Part shown: positions 21,458 to 30,036 of the stretch, one piece after another
Layout of the letters: each line of letters begins with the position of its first letter
Numbering within the stretch: the first letter of the stretch is position 1
Source of the DNA: a virus
Length of the DNA: 42,411 nucleotides
Direction: 5' to 3' (one strand)
Virus record (IMG/VR): IMGVR_UViG_3300043313_000303
Coordinates: 1-42,411 of that record
Made by a program: the position numbers and the translations under genes
Notes under the pieces: generated by a model
What the model was told of the DNA's origin: nothing
Databases searched by the model: none
Seen by the model: the letters and a program-made list of their open reading frames with translations, nothing else

Positions 21458-22997
21458 GGCGACGCCCTCCTTTGTCGCGCAGGATCGATCCCATGCGCGT
21501 CATGTCGATGTACTTGGTTCCGGAGATGGTCTTGACCGCGCCGCGATCGACCTTCTCGACGTCCTGCGCCATCGGGCCGATATGGCTGATCGCGGCGGGG
21601 TCGTCCTTGTACTTGTACTCGTGGATCGGCAGCTTGCGCTCGCCGTCCGGCCCGGCCGCGAACACGGTGCCGAGCTTGGGGCCGACGTCCTTCTCGCGCC
21701 GGTCCGACCGCGTCAGGCCCGACACCGCGCCGAAAATGCCGCCCATGATCTGGTTGAAGTTCTGGCTGCTCTGCTGGTAGTTCGCCATGTCCTGCGAGAA
21801 GCGGTTGTTGACCAGCCCGGCGTAGTCCGTCGTCGGGATTTGGCTCGACTGCGTGCTGGCCCATTGCGGCTGCGACACCTGTCCGCCCGACATCAGCGCC
21901 GCGATCTCGTTGATCGGCTGGTTGCGCTGCGCGTACTGCTCGGCGAGCCACTGCTTGCGCGCACTGTTGTTCGCGTCGAGCTTGGCCTGCGCCATCGCCA
22001 TCTTCTGGCCCTCGGCGGTGTTCTTGAACTGCGCGCGCAGGCCCTGCTGGGTGAAGTCCTGCTGCTGCGCCGCGTTGGCGAACGTCGCCTTGCCCTGCGA
22101 TTGCTCGAACGCCTGCTTCTGCGCCGCGTTCTGGAAGCCGGCACGCTGCGCCGCCATGTCGTTGAGCAGCTTCTGCTCCTGACCGCCCTGCGCCGTGATG
22201 CCGAGCCGGGTGTCGGTGAGCTGCTTGTTGAACAGCTCCTTCTGCGCGCCGTAGGCTTCGCCGCCGGCGAGGTTGCCTTGGTCGCGCAGCTGCGCCTCCA
22301 TGCGCTGGCGGTCGCGTTCGAGCTGCGGCGCCATGCGCTCGTACATCGCGTTCTCGACCCGCAGGCGGTCGGCCGAGAAGCCGTCGGCCGGGCCGTAGTC
22401 GCGCGTGATCGCGCCGCCGCTGTCGAAGTCGCGCAGCTGGCGGTCGTTCGGGTCGCCGTAGCTGTTGTCGATCGTGAAGCCGTTGAGCGAGTTGGGGTCG
22501 CCTGCCTGCGGCGCGCCCGATGTGTTCAGCGGCTGACTGAGCATGTTCTTCAGCGCGCCCGACTGCTGGTTGGCCATCTGCGCCAGATTGAGCTTGGACT
22601 GTTCGTTCTGGCCGAAGGCGTCCATGGTCGAGCCGCCGGAGCGGCCCTCGAAGCGGCCATACGTGTCGTAGTGCTGCTGCGCGAACGTGTTCGGGTCGAT
22701 ACCGGTATCGCGCGCACCCTGCATCACGTCGGGGTACTGCTGCAGGTACTGCGTCGGGTTGAACAGGCTCTGCGTCGCGGTGCGCGTCGGGAGATTGTAG
22801 GTCTGCCCGGTGGACGGATCAGTCCAGCTGTAGGTGCCGGTGTTGCTGAAGGTCAACGAACCGCCCGGCGTGACTTGGTTCATGTTGTTGAGCATGTTGT
22901 TGGCGACCGCGGTCGACACGTTGGTGCCGGTCTGGGCAGCCGCCGTCGCCGTCGGGTTGGGCGGGGTCGGCGCGTCGCCTTGGCAGCATGAGCCCAT
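21450..22997 (-). CDS. Virion protein with C-terminal S74 intramolecular chaperone
   Basis: The 515-residue protein ends in an S74 (endosialidase-type) autocleaving chaperone domain: SDRREKDVG with cleavage expected before D432 (S431, K436), then LPIHEYKYKDD, SHIGPMAQDVEKVD (H472) and KYIDMTRMGS. Such domains trimerise fibres and are then removed. The N-terminal part has FNPTQYLQQYPDVMQGARDT and HYDTYGRFEGRSGG, a motif of surface proteins of alphaproteobacteria; the middle is Gln/Ala-rich helix. The chaperone suggests a trimeric tail or internal fibre. Helical content and the neighbouring internal proteins leave open an ejection-complex role. Confidence 0.85.
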   Translation of the reverse strand: MGSCCQGDAPTPPNPTATAAAQTGTNVSTAVANNMLNNMNQVTPGGSLTFSNTGTYSWTDPSTGQTYNLPTRTATQSLFNPTQYLQQYPDVMQGARDTGIDPNTFAQQHYDTYGRFEGRSGGSTMDAFGQNEQSKLNLAQMANQQSGALKNMLSQPLNTSGAPQAGDPNSLNGFTIDNSYGDPNDRQLRDFDSGGAITRDYGPADGFSADRLRVENAMYERMAPQLERDRQRMEAQLRDQGNLAGGEAYGAQKELFNKQLTDTRLGITAQGGQEQKLLNDMAAQRAGFQNAAQKQAFEQSQGKATFANAAQQQDFTQQGLRAQFKNTAEGQKMAMAQAKLDANNSARKQWLAEQYAQRNQPINEIAALMSGGQVSQPQWASTQSSQIPTTDYAGLVNNRFSQDMANYQQSSQNFNQIMGGIFGAVSGLTRSDRREKDVGPKLGTVFAAGPDGERKLPIHEYKYKDDPAAISHIGPMAQDVEKVDRGAVKTISGTKYIDMTRMGSILRDKGGRRHA

Positions 22998-23007
22998 CGT
23001 CTATCTC

Positions 23008-23502
23008 CTACGCCGCTTCGTCGGCCTTGACCGTGACGCGGTGATTAAATCGCTTGGTGAACCTGCTCGCCAGCCAGTCCTCGACAGTCAGCAGCGCGAG
23101 CACGCCGTCCTCGTTGCGCCCGCCGGCGCGCGGGATGCGGATCAGCGCGAAGTTCATCGCCGCCAGCATGCGTAGCACATGCGTGCTGCGCGCCATCGTC
23201 TTGGTGATCAGCATCTGGCAGCCGCAGTGAACGAACGGGTACTGGAACATGACGCCGAGCGTCGTCGGGGTCAGCCAACGCTGCTTCGGCAGCGCCTCGA
23301 CGCTCATCTCGATCGTGCCGGCTTCCGGGTTGTAGTTGAAATAGACGATCCCGGCGATCAGCTCGTTGCGCTCGTCGATGATGCCGATCGCGCGCAGGTT
23401 CTTGTCCGGGAAGCCGGCGCGCTTGGTGTGCCCCGAGGCGATCTTGGCCCGTGCCACGAAGTCGGCGACGAGCAGGTCCTGATCGTAGACGTAGCGCAGC
23501 AT
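23008..23502 (-). CDS. GNAT-like acetyltransferase-fold protein
   Basis: This 164-residue protein fits the GNAT fold: helix, IGIIDERNELIAGIVYFNY beta pair, TIEMSVEALPKQRWLTPTTL, then FVHCGCQMLITKTMARSTHV with LRMLAAMNFALIRIPRAG. Proteins of this type are often found among podovirus tail or internal genes. The usual acetyl-CoA loop Q/R-x-x-G-x-G/A is not clear, so it may be non-catalytic or bind another ligand. It is between two repetitive proteins and the S74 protein. Confidence 0.7.
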   Translation of the reverse strand: MLRYVYDQDLLVADFVARAKIASGHTKRAGFPDKNLRAIGIIDERNELIAGIVYFNYNPEAGTIEMSVEALPKQRWLTPTTLGVMFQYPFVHCGCQMLITKTMARSTHVLRMLAAMNFALIRIPRAGGRNEDGVLALLTVEDWLASRFTKRFNHRVTVKADEAA

Positions 23503-23853
23503 CTACCTGACCCCCGGCAGCGGCATGCTTGGCGCGGCCGGTGGCGTCGAGAGCATGCCTCCCGGCTGCATGCCGGGCGGCGTGGCGGCCCCGAGCTGCG
23601 GCAGCATCGGCGGCGTGCCCGGCGTCATTCCGCTCATCCCGGGCGCTCCCGCGGCGGCTGGCGGCATGCCGCCGGGCGCGCCCGGCATCTGCGGCGGCGC
23701 GCCGCCCGCGGGCGGCGGCATCGGCACATCGGGCACCGGGGGCGGGTTCTGCACCGCCATCAGGGCCTGCGTGATGCGGTCGCGCGCGCCGCCGGGCGCG
23801 CCCGCTGGAGCTGCGGCGGGCGCTGCGTAGTTTGCGCTGTCGGTATAGGCCAT
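23503..23853 (-). CDS. Pro/Gly/Met-rich low-complexity protein
   Basis: Of 116 residues, after residue 35 nearly all are P, G, A or M (VPDVPMPPPAGGAPPQMPGA and so on). The N-terminus has a short helix (ARDRITQALMAV) similar to the helix RDRITQAVIERM in the gene at 35662. It is likely disordered, perhaps a linker or assembly aid. It ends exactly one base before the GNAT start. Confidence 0.6.
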   Translation of the reverse strand: MAYTDSANYAAPAAAPAGAPGGARDRITQALMAVQNPPPVPDVPMPPPAGGAPPQMPGAPGGMPPAAAGAPGMSGMTPGTPPMLPQLGAATPPGMQPGGMLSTPPAAPSMPLPGVR

Positions 23854-23871
23854 CAGATCGTTCCCTTCATG

Positions 23872-25731
23872 TTACCAGCCTCCGCCGGCGCCGCCGTCGC
23901 CGCCGCCGCCGGCATCGCCGCCACCGGCATCGCCACCGCCGCCTTCGCCGCCGCCTTCACCGCCGCCCTCGCTGCCGCCGCCTTCGCCGCCGCCTTCGGC
24001 GCTGGCATCGCCGCTGCTGAGACCACCGGAGCCGGCGTCGCCGTCGCCGCCGAGGCCGAGGCCGGCGCCTTCGCCGCTGCCAAGACCCGCGGACGCATCG
24101 CCACCGAAGCTGCCCGATCCCGCTGCGTCGCCGCCGCCCAGCCCAATGCCCGCGCCCTCACCGCTGCCCAGCCCAATGCCCGCGCCCTCGGCACTGCCAA
24201 GCCCGCTGCCGAGGCCGCCGCCCTCGCCCAGCCCGCCGCCCAGTCCCATGCCCGCGCCCAGCCCGGCGCCGATGCCGAGCCCCGCCGCGGCGTCGGACGA
24301 CGCCGCCGCTTCCGCGGACGCGTCGGGGCCGCCCAGCCCGAGGCCGCCGATGCCCAGCCCGCCGACGCCCTCGCCGGAGCTGATCCCGAGCCCGAGGCCA
24401 CCAAGGCCGCCGGTCAAGCCCGCAGCGGCAGCGGCGGCAGCGGCAGCCGAGCTGTCGCCGGACTGGTCGCTCTCGCTCTGGGCGCTCTGCGCTGCCGCGC
24501 CTTCGTTGCTGAAGCCGCTATTGCCGAAGCCGAGCGGGCCGCCGCCGCCCATCAGGCCGCCGCCGGGTCCGGTTAGAGCACCGCTGGCATCGACGCTGAA
24601 ACCCGCCACGGCGGGACCTCCGGAAGTACCGAGGCCGTAGCCGCCCCCGAGGCCAAGCGCGCCGCCGCCGAGGCCCTGCGGGCCGCCGGCCTGATCCGCG
24701 CTGGCGAGGCCTGCGCTGTAGCCTGACGCAGCCGTCGCATCACTGAAGCCCTGCGCGGCGGCGTTGCCGGCAAGGCCGCCTTCGGTGCTGTAACCGACCG
24801 CGGCGGGTCCGCTGGCCATGGCGCCGAGGTTGCCACCCGCATCGGTGTTACCGAGGCCGATACCGATGCCGAGGCCCTGATGCCCGCTGGGCGCGCCTGA
24901 GACGTCGTTGGAGCCCTGCTGAGACGCCGCTGCGGCGGCTTCCGCGGCTGGGTCGGATATGCCCTGCGAGAAGGCACTGCCGGGGCCTTGGTTGCCTGAG
25001 AAGCCGGGCGTTCCGGTGATGCCCATCGTGCTGGCCGCGACAGCGCCCACGTCAGGCGTCGAGGCTTCCTGCGCGGCCTCCTCCTGCGCATTCGCCGCCT
25101 GCCGTCCGGCGGCGATTGTGTCGGCATTAAGCGACGCTTCGTCGTTGATCGCTTGATCGTTGTCGGATGTACGGCCGCCCTGCTGCAGACCGCCCGTGAG
25201 ATTGCCTGCGCTGATGAGGCCGCCGGTCTGGGCCGTGCCCGGCGTGTTCGCGGCAGTGCCGAGAATGCCGCTGTTGTTTGCGCTCATGGCAGGGCCGCCG
25301 AGTGCAGGCGACGCCGCGAGATTGCCCTGCGAGATGGCGTCGGAGTTGAGCGATGCCTCATCGTTGATCGCCTGATCGTTGTCGGGCGTCGGCGCTGGTG
25401 CCGCCACCGGAGCCGTGGCGGGTGACGGCGCGGCCGGCGACGGCGCAGCAGGCGCAGGCGCGCCGGGCGTGGCGGCGTCGGCCTGCGGCGCGCCGCCGAA
25501 GAAGTCGCCGAACACGTTGCCGCCCCAGCCTTGGAAGCCGGACGGTGCGGCGGGCGCGCCGGCCAGCGCGGCGCCGGCGTCGGCGCCATACGGGTCGTCG
25601 CGGCGCGGGATGCCGCGCGCGCTCTCGGCTTCGATCAGCGCCTGCACGATCGCGCGGCGGCGCGCCTCGGCGCTGTCGGCCGGGGTGATGCCCCACCCGG
25701 TCGGGGGCGATGCGAAGCCGTAGTCCGACAT
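23872..25731 (-). CDS. Large glycine-rich repetitive protein
   Basis: This 619-residue protein is mostly Gly, Ala and Ser. The N-terminal 60 residues look folded (ADSAEARRRAIVQALIEAES). DNDQAINDEASLN occurs twice, about 65 residues apart. The rest has GLGLGG- and SGEGAGIGLG-type repeats and a final tract of almost pure glycine ending DAGGGGDGGAGGGW. Such sequences can form polyglycine-II bundles, as in some phage adhesin tips, or stay disordered. I choose ATG 25731 since codons before it lack bias. Position after two tail accessory genes suggests a tail or internal component; the function is unknown. Confidence 0.75.
   Translation of the reverse strand: MSDYGFASPPTGWGITPADSAEARRRAIVQALIEAESARGIPRRDDPYGADAGAALAGAPAAPSGFQGWGGNVFGDFFGGAPQADAATPGAPAPAAPSPAAPSPATAPVAAPAPTPDNDQAINDEASLNSDAISQGNLAASPALGGPAMSANNSGILGTAANTPGTAQTGGLISAGNLTGGLQQGGRTSDNDQAINDEASLNADTIAAGRQAANAQEEAAQEASTPDVGAVAASTMGITGTPGFSGNQGPGSAFSQGISDPAAEAAAAASQQGSNDVSGAPSGHQGLGIGIGLGNTDAGGNLGAMASGPAAVGYSTEGGLAGNAAAQGFSDATAASGYSAGLASADQAGGPQGLGGGALGLGGGYGLGTSGGPAVAGFSVDASGALTGPGGGLMGGGGPLGFGNSGFSNEGAAAQSAQSESDQSGDSSAAAAAAAAAGLTGGLGGLGLGISSGEGVGGLGIGGLGLGGPDASAEAAASSDAAAGLGIGAGLGAGMGLGGGLGEGGGLGSGLGSAEGAGIGLGSGEGAGIGLGGGDAAGSGSFGGDASAGLGSGEGAGLGLGGDGDAGSGGLSSGDASAEGGGEGGGSEGGGEGGGEGGGGDAGGGDAGGGGDGGAGGGW
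24137..24189. repeat. 30-bp tandem repeat in the glycine-rich gene
   Basis: A 23-base block at 24137-24159 recurs exactly at 24167-24189, a 30-base period encoding the SGEGAGIGLG-type decapeptide. Slippage in such repeats would change the protein length. Confidence 0.8.
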
Positions 25732-25741
25732 AAGCCGCCTC

Positions 25742-27442
25742 CTAGACGTTGACGCCGGCGACCTCGAAGGTCGCGGCGATCGCGACCAGCTCGACGTCGG
25801 GCTTGGCCTGCTGCGCGACGGTGACCTGAACGATCGGCGCGTGCGAGAAGCCGGTCTTGCCGATGCTGACCCACATCGTGTTGCGGTTGGCCGGGCGATT
25901 GCGCGCCGGCTGGTCCCACTGGCCGTAGGCGTCGCGCTGCGGCGTGGTCGGCACCGGCGGCGGCGGTCCACCCATGTCGGGGCCCCACTCGGCCTCGTCC
26001 CAGACGTCGGCCGGGCCGGGGTCGGGGCCGGGCTGCGGCGGCGGCGGGATCTCGACGATGTAGTCGGTGGCGGCGTCGAGCTGCGGGATGAACGGCTCTG
26101 ACGCGGACGTGGTGAAGATCGCGCGCGCCTGCCGCCAGTGAACCGTCATCGAGCGCGCCTGAAACATCTCCCAGCCGCCGACCAGCGTCGCGACGTAGGG
26201 CAGGCCGTCGTCGGAGCCGGTACGCTCCATCTGCATGATGCGCCCGTCGCGCGTGCCGAAGAACATATTGGCGCGCTGGCGCAGGAAGCAGAGCGCGTCC
26301 CAGCCGACGCCGCGCCCGAAGGCGCCGGTGGCGCTGTTCATGGCTAGGCAATACTGGTTGCCCGGCCGCCCGCCGGGCAGCGTGATGAAGATGCCGCCGT
26401 ACTCGTCCCAGCGCCGGATCGTCCACGGGTAGGTGGTGTTGATCGCGACTTCTTCGCGCCACATCCGCTTGATGGCGCGGCTGACCATTGCCAGCTCCAT
26501 CTCGCCCGCCGACTTGGTGATCACTTGGTTCATCGGCACGACGCCCTCGACGGTGAGGATCAGCAGGTCGCCGCCGACCTGCTCGTGCGCGTTCATCCCG
26601 AGCGGCTTGCCGACGAAGTAGCGGCCCTCCTGCCGCCAGTTGGCGGCGTCACCGGGATTGTTGCCGGTCCAGATCAGCGCCTCGCCTTCGGAGGTCACCA
26701 CCACCAGCTTGTCGTCGATGCCGTCGCCGGCGTCGATCGACCAGTTGCTCATGAACATGAGGTAGCCGCCGCGGGTCGCGGCGCCCGACATCGGGATCTT
26801 GGTGAGCGTGCCGCCGACCGCGTCGACGCCGAGGTACCAGACGTTCATCGACCGCTTCTCGATGAAGAACAGCCGGTTGCGGTACTTGCAGACGTAGGAC
26901 AGGTTGCGGCCGTTCTCGACTGGCGAGCCTGCGGGTCCGGTGATCGCGCTGGCGCCGTCGGCCGGGACGGCCGGCGGCAGCAGCTCGGCCCATGTGATGC
27001 CGTCCTTGGTGCGCAGCACCGGGTCGCCCGCGTCGTTGACCGCGAGGCCCCAGTAGCCGCCGAGGTTGGCGAGCACGGTCGCGGAGTAGTTGCCGCTGGT
27101 GCGCCCGGTGGCGATCGCGGCCGGCGTGCCGGTGGTGACGTCGAACACCTTGGTCGCCTGCGCCGCGAACATGCGGTGCTGGGCGGTGTCGACGTACTCG
27201 AACGACGAGATCACCGGCACGGCGTCGGGCAGCGTGGCGTAGCGCGTCGAGCCGCCGCGCAGCTTGACGCCCTTCATGGTGGGAAACCAGTTGTCCGAGA
27301 CGATCGCGGCGCCGGGGCCGATGTAGGCGTCGTTCTCGTGCTGCACGAGCCCGCGGGTCGGGGCCGGGAGCGTCACGGTCTTGAGCGCCTGCGCGTAGTT
27401 GCCCGGCACCGGCTGGCGGCGGAAGGCGGCGTGCGCGCTCAT
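25742..27442 (-). CDS. Tail accessory / stabilisation protein
   Basis: The 566-residue protein is probably part of the short tail, like P22 gp10-type stabilisation factors. It has a beta-propeller-like pattern: NYAQALKTVTLPAPTRGLVQ, DNWFPTMKGVKLRGGSTRYA, YRNRLFFIEKRSMNVWYLGV, WTGNNPGDAANWRQEGRYFV, GRGVGWDALCFLRQ. Proteins with this entry motif follow the capsid genes in many podoviruses. ATG 27442 overlaps the upstream stop as ATGA; the frame is open further but those codons read the neighbouring gene. A Pro/Gly-rich loop lies near residue 500. Confidence 0.8.
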   Translation of the reverse strand: MSAHAAFRRQPVPGNYAQALKTVTLPAPTRGLVQHENDAYIGPGAAIVSDNWFPTMKGVKLRGGSTRYATLPDAVPVISSFEYVDTAQHRMFAAQATKVFDVTTGTPAAIATGRTSGNYSATVLANLGGYWGLAVNDAGDPVLRTKDGITWAELLPPAVPADGASAITGPAGSPVENGRNLSYVCKYRNRLFFIEKRSMNVWYLGVDAVGGTLTKIPMSGAATRGGYLMFMSNWSIDAGDGIDDKLVVVTSEGEALIWTGNNPGDAANWRQEGRYFVGKPLGMNAHEQVGGDLLILTVEGVVPMNQVITKSAGEMELAMVSRAIKRMWREEVAINTTYPWTIRRWDEYGGIFITLPGGRPGNQYCLAMNSATGAFGRGVGWDALCFLRQRANMFFGTRDGRIMQMERTGSDDGLPYVATLVGGWEMFQARSMTVHWRQARAIFTTSASEPFIPQLDAATDYIVEIPPPPQPGPDPGPADVWDEAEWGPDMGGPPPPVPTTPQRDAYGQWDQPARNRPANRNTMWVSIGKTGFSHAPIVQVTVAQQAKPDVELVAIAATFEVAGVNV

Positions 27443-28146
27443 GTCGGGACCGGCCACGGATAGCTGTGGCGCATGGTGTGCGACATCGGGCGGCGGTCGA
27501 TGATGATCGGCGCGGGCTGGTCGCGCCCCATCGCGTTGGCGAGCGCGTCGGAGTAGCTGCCCATGTCCTCGGCGTAGGGCGAGCCCTTCTGCGCCTTCCA
27601 CTGCCAGACCATGCCCAGCTTGAGCAGCCGCTCGTCGAGGCGGAAGCTGTCGGTGTCGGCCATGAAGGCGTCGCCGTAGCCGCCGCTGGTGAGCGCCACG
27701 CAGTTCCGGTCGAGGTAGACGAACGTGGCGGTCTGCCCGACGCCGAGCGCGGGCGAGAACACCATATTGCCGCCCATCATCGTCCACTCGCCGCCACCGT
27801 AGTCGGCCACGTTCGAGATGCGCCGCTGCAGCCACTCGTCGGCGTCAGAGATGAAGATCATTGGCGACTGCGTGTCGGTCGAGCGCCACACGTTGGCGGT
27901 GACCGGCATGCGCTTGTAGTTGGCCGGGAGCGGGAAGGCGGTCTGCACGCCGTCGCCGACAAAGACCTGCGTCGCCTTCAGCGCGGTCCAGTCGCGCGTG
28001 TCGTAGGCGATGCGCTGACCCATCTCGTTGGCGAGCGCGAGCATCTCCTGCATGGTGCGATTGTTGGCGATGCCGCCGAACACGGTCGACGGCACGGCGA
28101 CGCCGACGGTGGCGCAAACGTCCTTCACCACCGTCAGCAGGCTCAT
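27439..28146 (-). CDS. Head-tail joining protein
   Basis: The 235-residue protein fits a tail accessory or head-completion protein of the P22 gp4 / T7 gp11 type. It starts SLLTVVKDVCATVGVAVPST, then TMQEMLALANEMGQRIAYDT, DWTALKATQVFVGDGVQTAF and PLPANYKRMPVTANVW, ending with GRDQPAPIIIDRRPMSH. This pattern is common directly before a stabilisation protein. It starts one base after the upstream stop and overlaps the next gene by four. Confidence 0.75.
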   Translation of the reverse strand: MSLLTVVKDVCATVGVAVPSTVFGGIANNRTMQEMLALANEMGQRIAYDTRDWTALKATQVFVGDGVQTAFPLPANYKRMPVTANVWRSTDTQSPMIFISDADEWLQRRISNVADYGGGEWTMMGGNMVFSPALGVGQTATFVYLDRNCVALTSGGYGDAFMADTDSFRLDERLLKLGMVWQWKAQKGSPYAEDMGSYSDALANAMGRDQPAPIIIDRRPMSHTMRHSYPWPVPT

Positions 28147-28147
28147 G

Positions 28148-28858
28148 TCAGGCCGCCTTGTCGGGTCGCGCTTCCAGCGCCATGCGCACCAGCGCCTTGC
28201 GGTTCAGGTTGCCGATCGGCTCTTGTCCGGTGTGCGCGGTGACGTAGTCGCGGATCTGATCGGTGGTCATCTCCTTGAACTGGCCCTCGCCGCCGCTCTT
28301 CTTGAGCGCCTCGTTGTCCTCTTCGAGCACGGCGTTGCGCGCACGCAGCGCCTCCAGCTCCTCGACCAGCTGCGTGTTCGGCGCGTTGCTCTTGCTCTGC
28401 TCGATATAGTCGGTGGCTTGGTTCTTGAAGTCGCGGCCGTGCGGGCCGAGGTTCTTCAGCTCCTGACCGTCGATGATGGCGAGCTGCTCGACCGTGTAGA
28501 TGTTCTGCGCGCGCAGCTCGGCGCGCTTGCCTTCGGACAGGAACGGCGCGTGGTCGAGCGGCGTGCCGGTCTTGGTCTGCTGCATCTGCGCCTTGAACTG
28601 CGCGTACTGGCGCGGGAAGCGTTCGATGTAGGTGCGCGAGGTCTGCTCGCCGGTGAACGGGTTGACCTCCCAGTGCGAGTGCGCGGCGGCCGGGTAGGGC
28701 GTCCAGTTGCGCGAGCCGGGCACGCGCACCTCGACCACCTCGATGTCCTCGTAGATCGGCCGGCCCTCGGTCGCGCTGCGCGCCTCGTTCTTCAGCGCCA
28801 TGTTGCGGAAAGTCGCCACCAGCGCGTCGTCGGGGTGGCGGAGTTGGCTCGTCTGCAT
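28148..28858 (-). CDS. Conserved podovirus protein following the capsid gene
   Basis: I chose ATG 28858 (MQTSQLRHPDDALVATFRNM) because GGAG lies seven bases upstream and family members start this way; the frame extends to a GTG at 28915 that falls in a hairpin loop. The 236-residue product has a beta-like front (VVEVRVPGSRNWTPYPAAAH, SHWEVNPFTGEQTSRTYIER), a helical hairpin (LRAQNIYTVEQLAIIDGQEL), coiled coil (ELEALRARNAVLEEDNEALK) and a MTTDQIRDYVTAHTG tail. It sits between capsid and joining genes in related phages; the exact role is unknown, possibly head assembly. Confidence 0.75.
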   Translation of the reverse strand: MQTSQLRHPDDALVATFRNMALKNEARSATEGRPIYEDIEVVEVRVPGSRNWTPYPAAAHSHWEVNPFTGEQTSRTYIERFPRQYAQFKAQMQQTKTGTPLDHAPFLSEGKRAELRAQNIYTVEQLAIIDGQELKNLGPHGRDFKNQATDYIEQSKSNAPNTQLVEELEALRARNAVLEEDNEALKKSGGEGQFKEMTTDQIRDYVTAHTGQEPIGNLNRKALVRMALEARPDKAA

Positions 28859-28888
28859 CCGTAGCTCCGGGTTTCGCGTGAAATGGGC

Positions 28889-28933
28889 GGAGCCGCCGAC
28901 CGACAGGCTCGTCACTGAACGGTCGGCGGCTCC
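28889..28933. terminator. 14-bp perfect hairpin after the capsid gene (attenuator or mRNA stabiliser)
   Basis: GGAGCCGCCGACCG (28889-28902) and CGGTCGGCGGCTCC (28920-28933) are perfect inverted copies around a 17-base loop. It lies in the 129-base gap between the major capsid gene and the next one. No clear T-tract follows on the leftward RNA, so partial termination or protection of capsid mRNA is more likely than full termination. Confidence 0.6.
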
Positions 28934-28987
28934 GGGTGTCGGAACACGGGGCTGGAAAGGATTGGGGGGACCCCGCGTCCCAATGGA

Positions 28988-30010
28988 TCAGGAGGCCGGG
29001 ACGCTGTCGTAGAGCCTCCAGTTGAACAGCGGATTGACCATGGTCAGTTCGCCCATCCAGCCGATGAACTGAGCGATAGCATCCTTATCGATGGGCATTT
29101 GGCCCTCGCCCTCGAACAGCTTGTCGAAGTTACGCGAGGGGTGGTAGCGCAGCCGGAAGCTGTCGGTGTTCAGGCCGAACGTCGTGTTGGCCGGCATGTT
29201 CGAGCCGATGCCGCCGTCGAGCACGATCTCGGCCCGTTTTCCGCCGCCGATATACTCCAGCGCCGTGAAGCCGAGCTTGCCCAGCGACGTCTCGCCCTGC
29301 TGGCGCTGGATCGCGACCGTGGCCGCGTCGTAGGCGGCGTAGTGTTCCGGGGACATGACCAGCAGGTCCGCGTAGTTGCGGTTGCGGCTCTGCTTGGTCA
29401 TCACTGCGTTGAGCAGCGGCCGGATGGTGGTCGCGTTGACCTGCGTGCCGATCGCCGCGCTGTAGGTGTGCGCGTCGTAGGTCTTGGTCTGCCAGATGGT
29501 GGCGATGTTGCGGTCGATGCCGCCGTAGGTGCCGGTGGTCGGCACGATCGGCACCGCGGTGGCGAGCCCGGTGATCTGCTTGCCGCCGTTGGCGGTGCCG
29601 TCGCCGTACAGCCCGGCGTCCATGGCATCTTCCAGCGCCCGCTCGGCCGCCTCCATGTAGGCATCCAGAACATCTTCGAGCTGGTTCTCGCCTTGGTTGT
29701 TGAGGATCTCCTGCATGCTGAGCACGATCGGCACGACCACCATCTTCGGGTCGAAGAAGGCATCGTTGAACAGGTCGATCGCCGGGTTGAGCAGCTGGTC
29801 GTAGCCGGAATACCACTGCGCGACCTGCTTGCCGATCTGCAGCGTCTGGCGAATGCGCGGCCCGCTGTAGGTCTGCCAGAGCCCCTTGCGGCGCATGACG
29901 GCCAACAACGCATTGTTGTTGGAGACGAGGTCCTCGTAGGACGACGAGCGGTCCTCGACCGCCATCGACAGGATCTGCTGATAAGCAGCATTGGTGGTGA
30001 CGTTGGGCAT
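28988..30010 (-). CDS. Major capsid protein (HK97-like fold)
   Basis: The 340-residue protein forms the shell. Typical capsid features are the long-helix region MVVVPIVLSMQEILNNQGEN, VLDAYMEAAERALEDAMDAG followed by LYGDGTANGGKQITGLATAV, the SRNRNYADLLVMSPEHYAAY segment and GFTALEYIGGGKRAEIVLDG, then NTDSFRLRYHPSRNF. It follows a scaffold gene by 26 bases with a good ribosome site (GGGAG), and is followed by a strong hairpin, as expected for the most abundant protein. N-terminal maturation cannot be judged. Length is normal. Confidence 0.9.
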   Translation of the reverse strand: MPNVTTNAAYQQILSMAVEDRSSSYEDLVSNNNALLAVMRRKGLWQTYSGPRIRQTLQIGKQVAQWYSGYDQLLNPAIDLFNDAFFDPKMVVVPIVLSMQEILNNQGENQLEDVLDAYMEAAERALEDAMDAGLYGDGTANGGKQITGLATAVPIVPTTGTYGGIDRNIATIWQTKTYDAHTYSAAIGTQVNATTIRPLLNAVMTKQSRNRNYADLLVMSPEHYAAYDAATVAIQRQQGETSLGKLGFTALEYIGGGKRAEIVLDGGIGSNMPANTTFGLNTDSFRLRYHPSRNFDKLFEGEGQMPIDKDAIAQFIGWMGELTMVNPLFNWRLYDSVPAS

Positions 30011-30036
30011 CAGAGTGCTCCCGAGGGTTCAAAGGA

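Noticed and set aside
17904-27463. Long rightward open frames opposite the late genes (for example 18262-19446, 21411-22991, 23179-24576)
   Set aside because: They arise from the G/C-biased third positions of the leftward genes and give His/Arg/Val-rich nonsense proteins without starts or overlaps.
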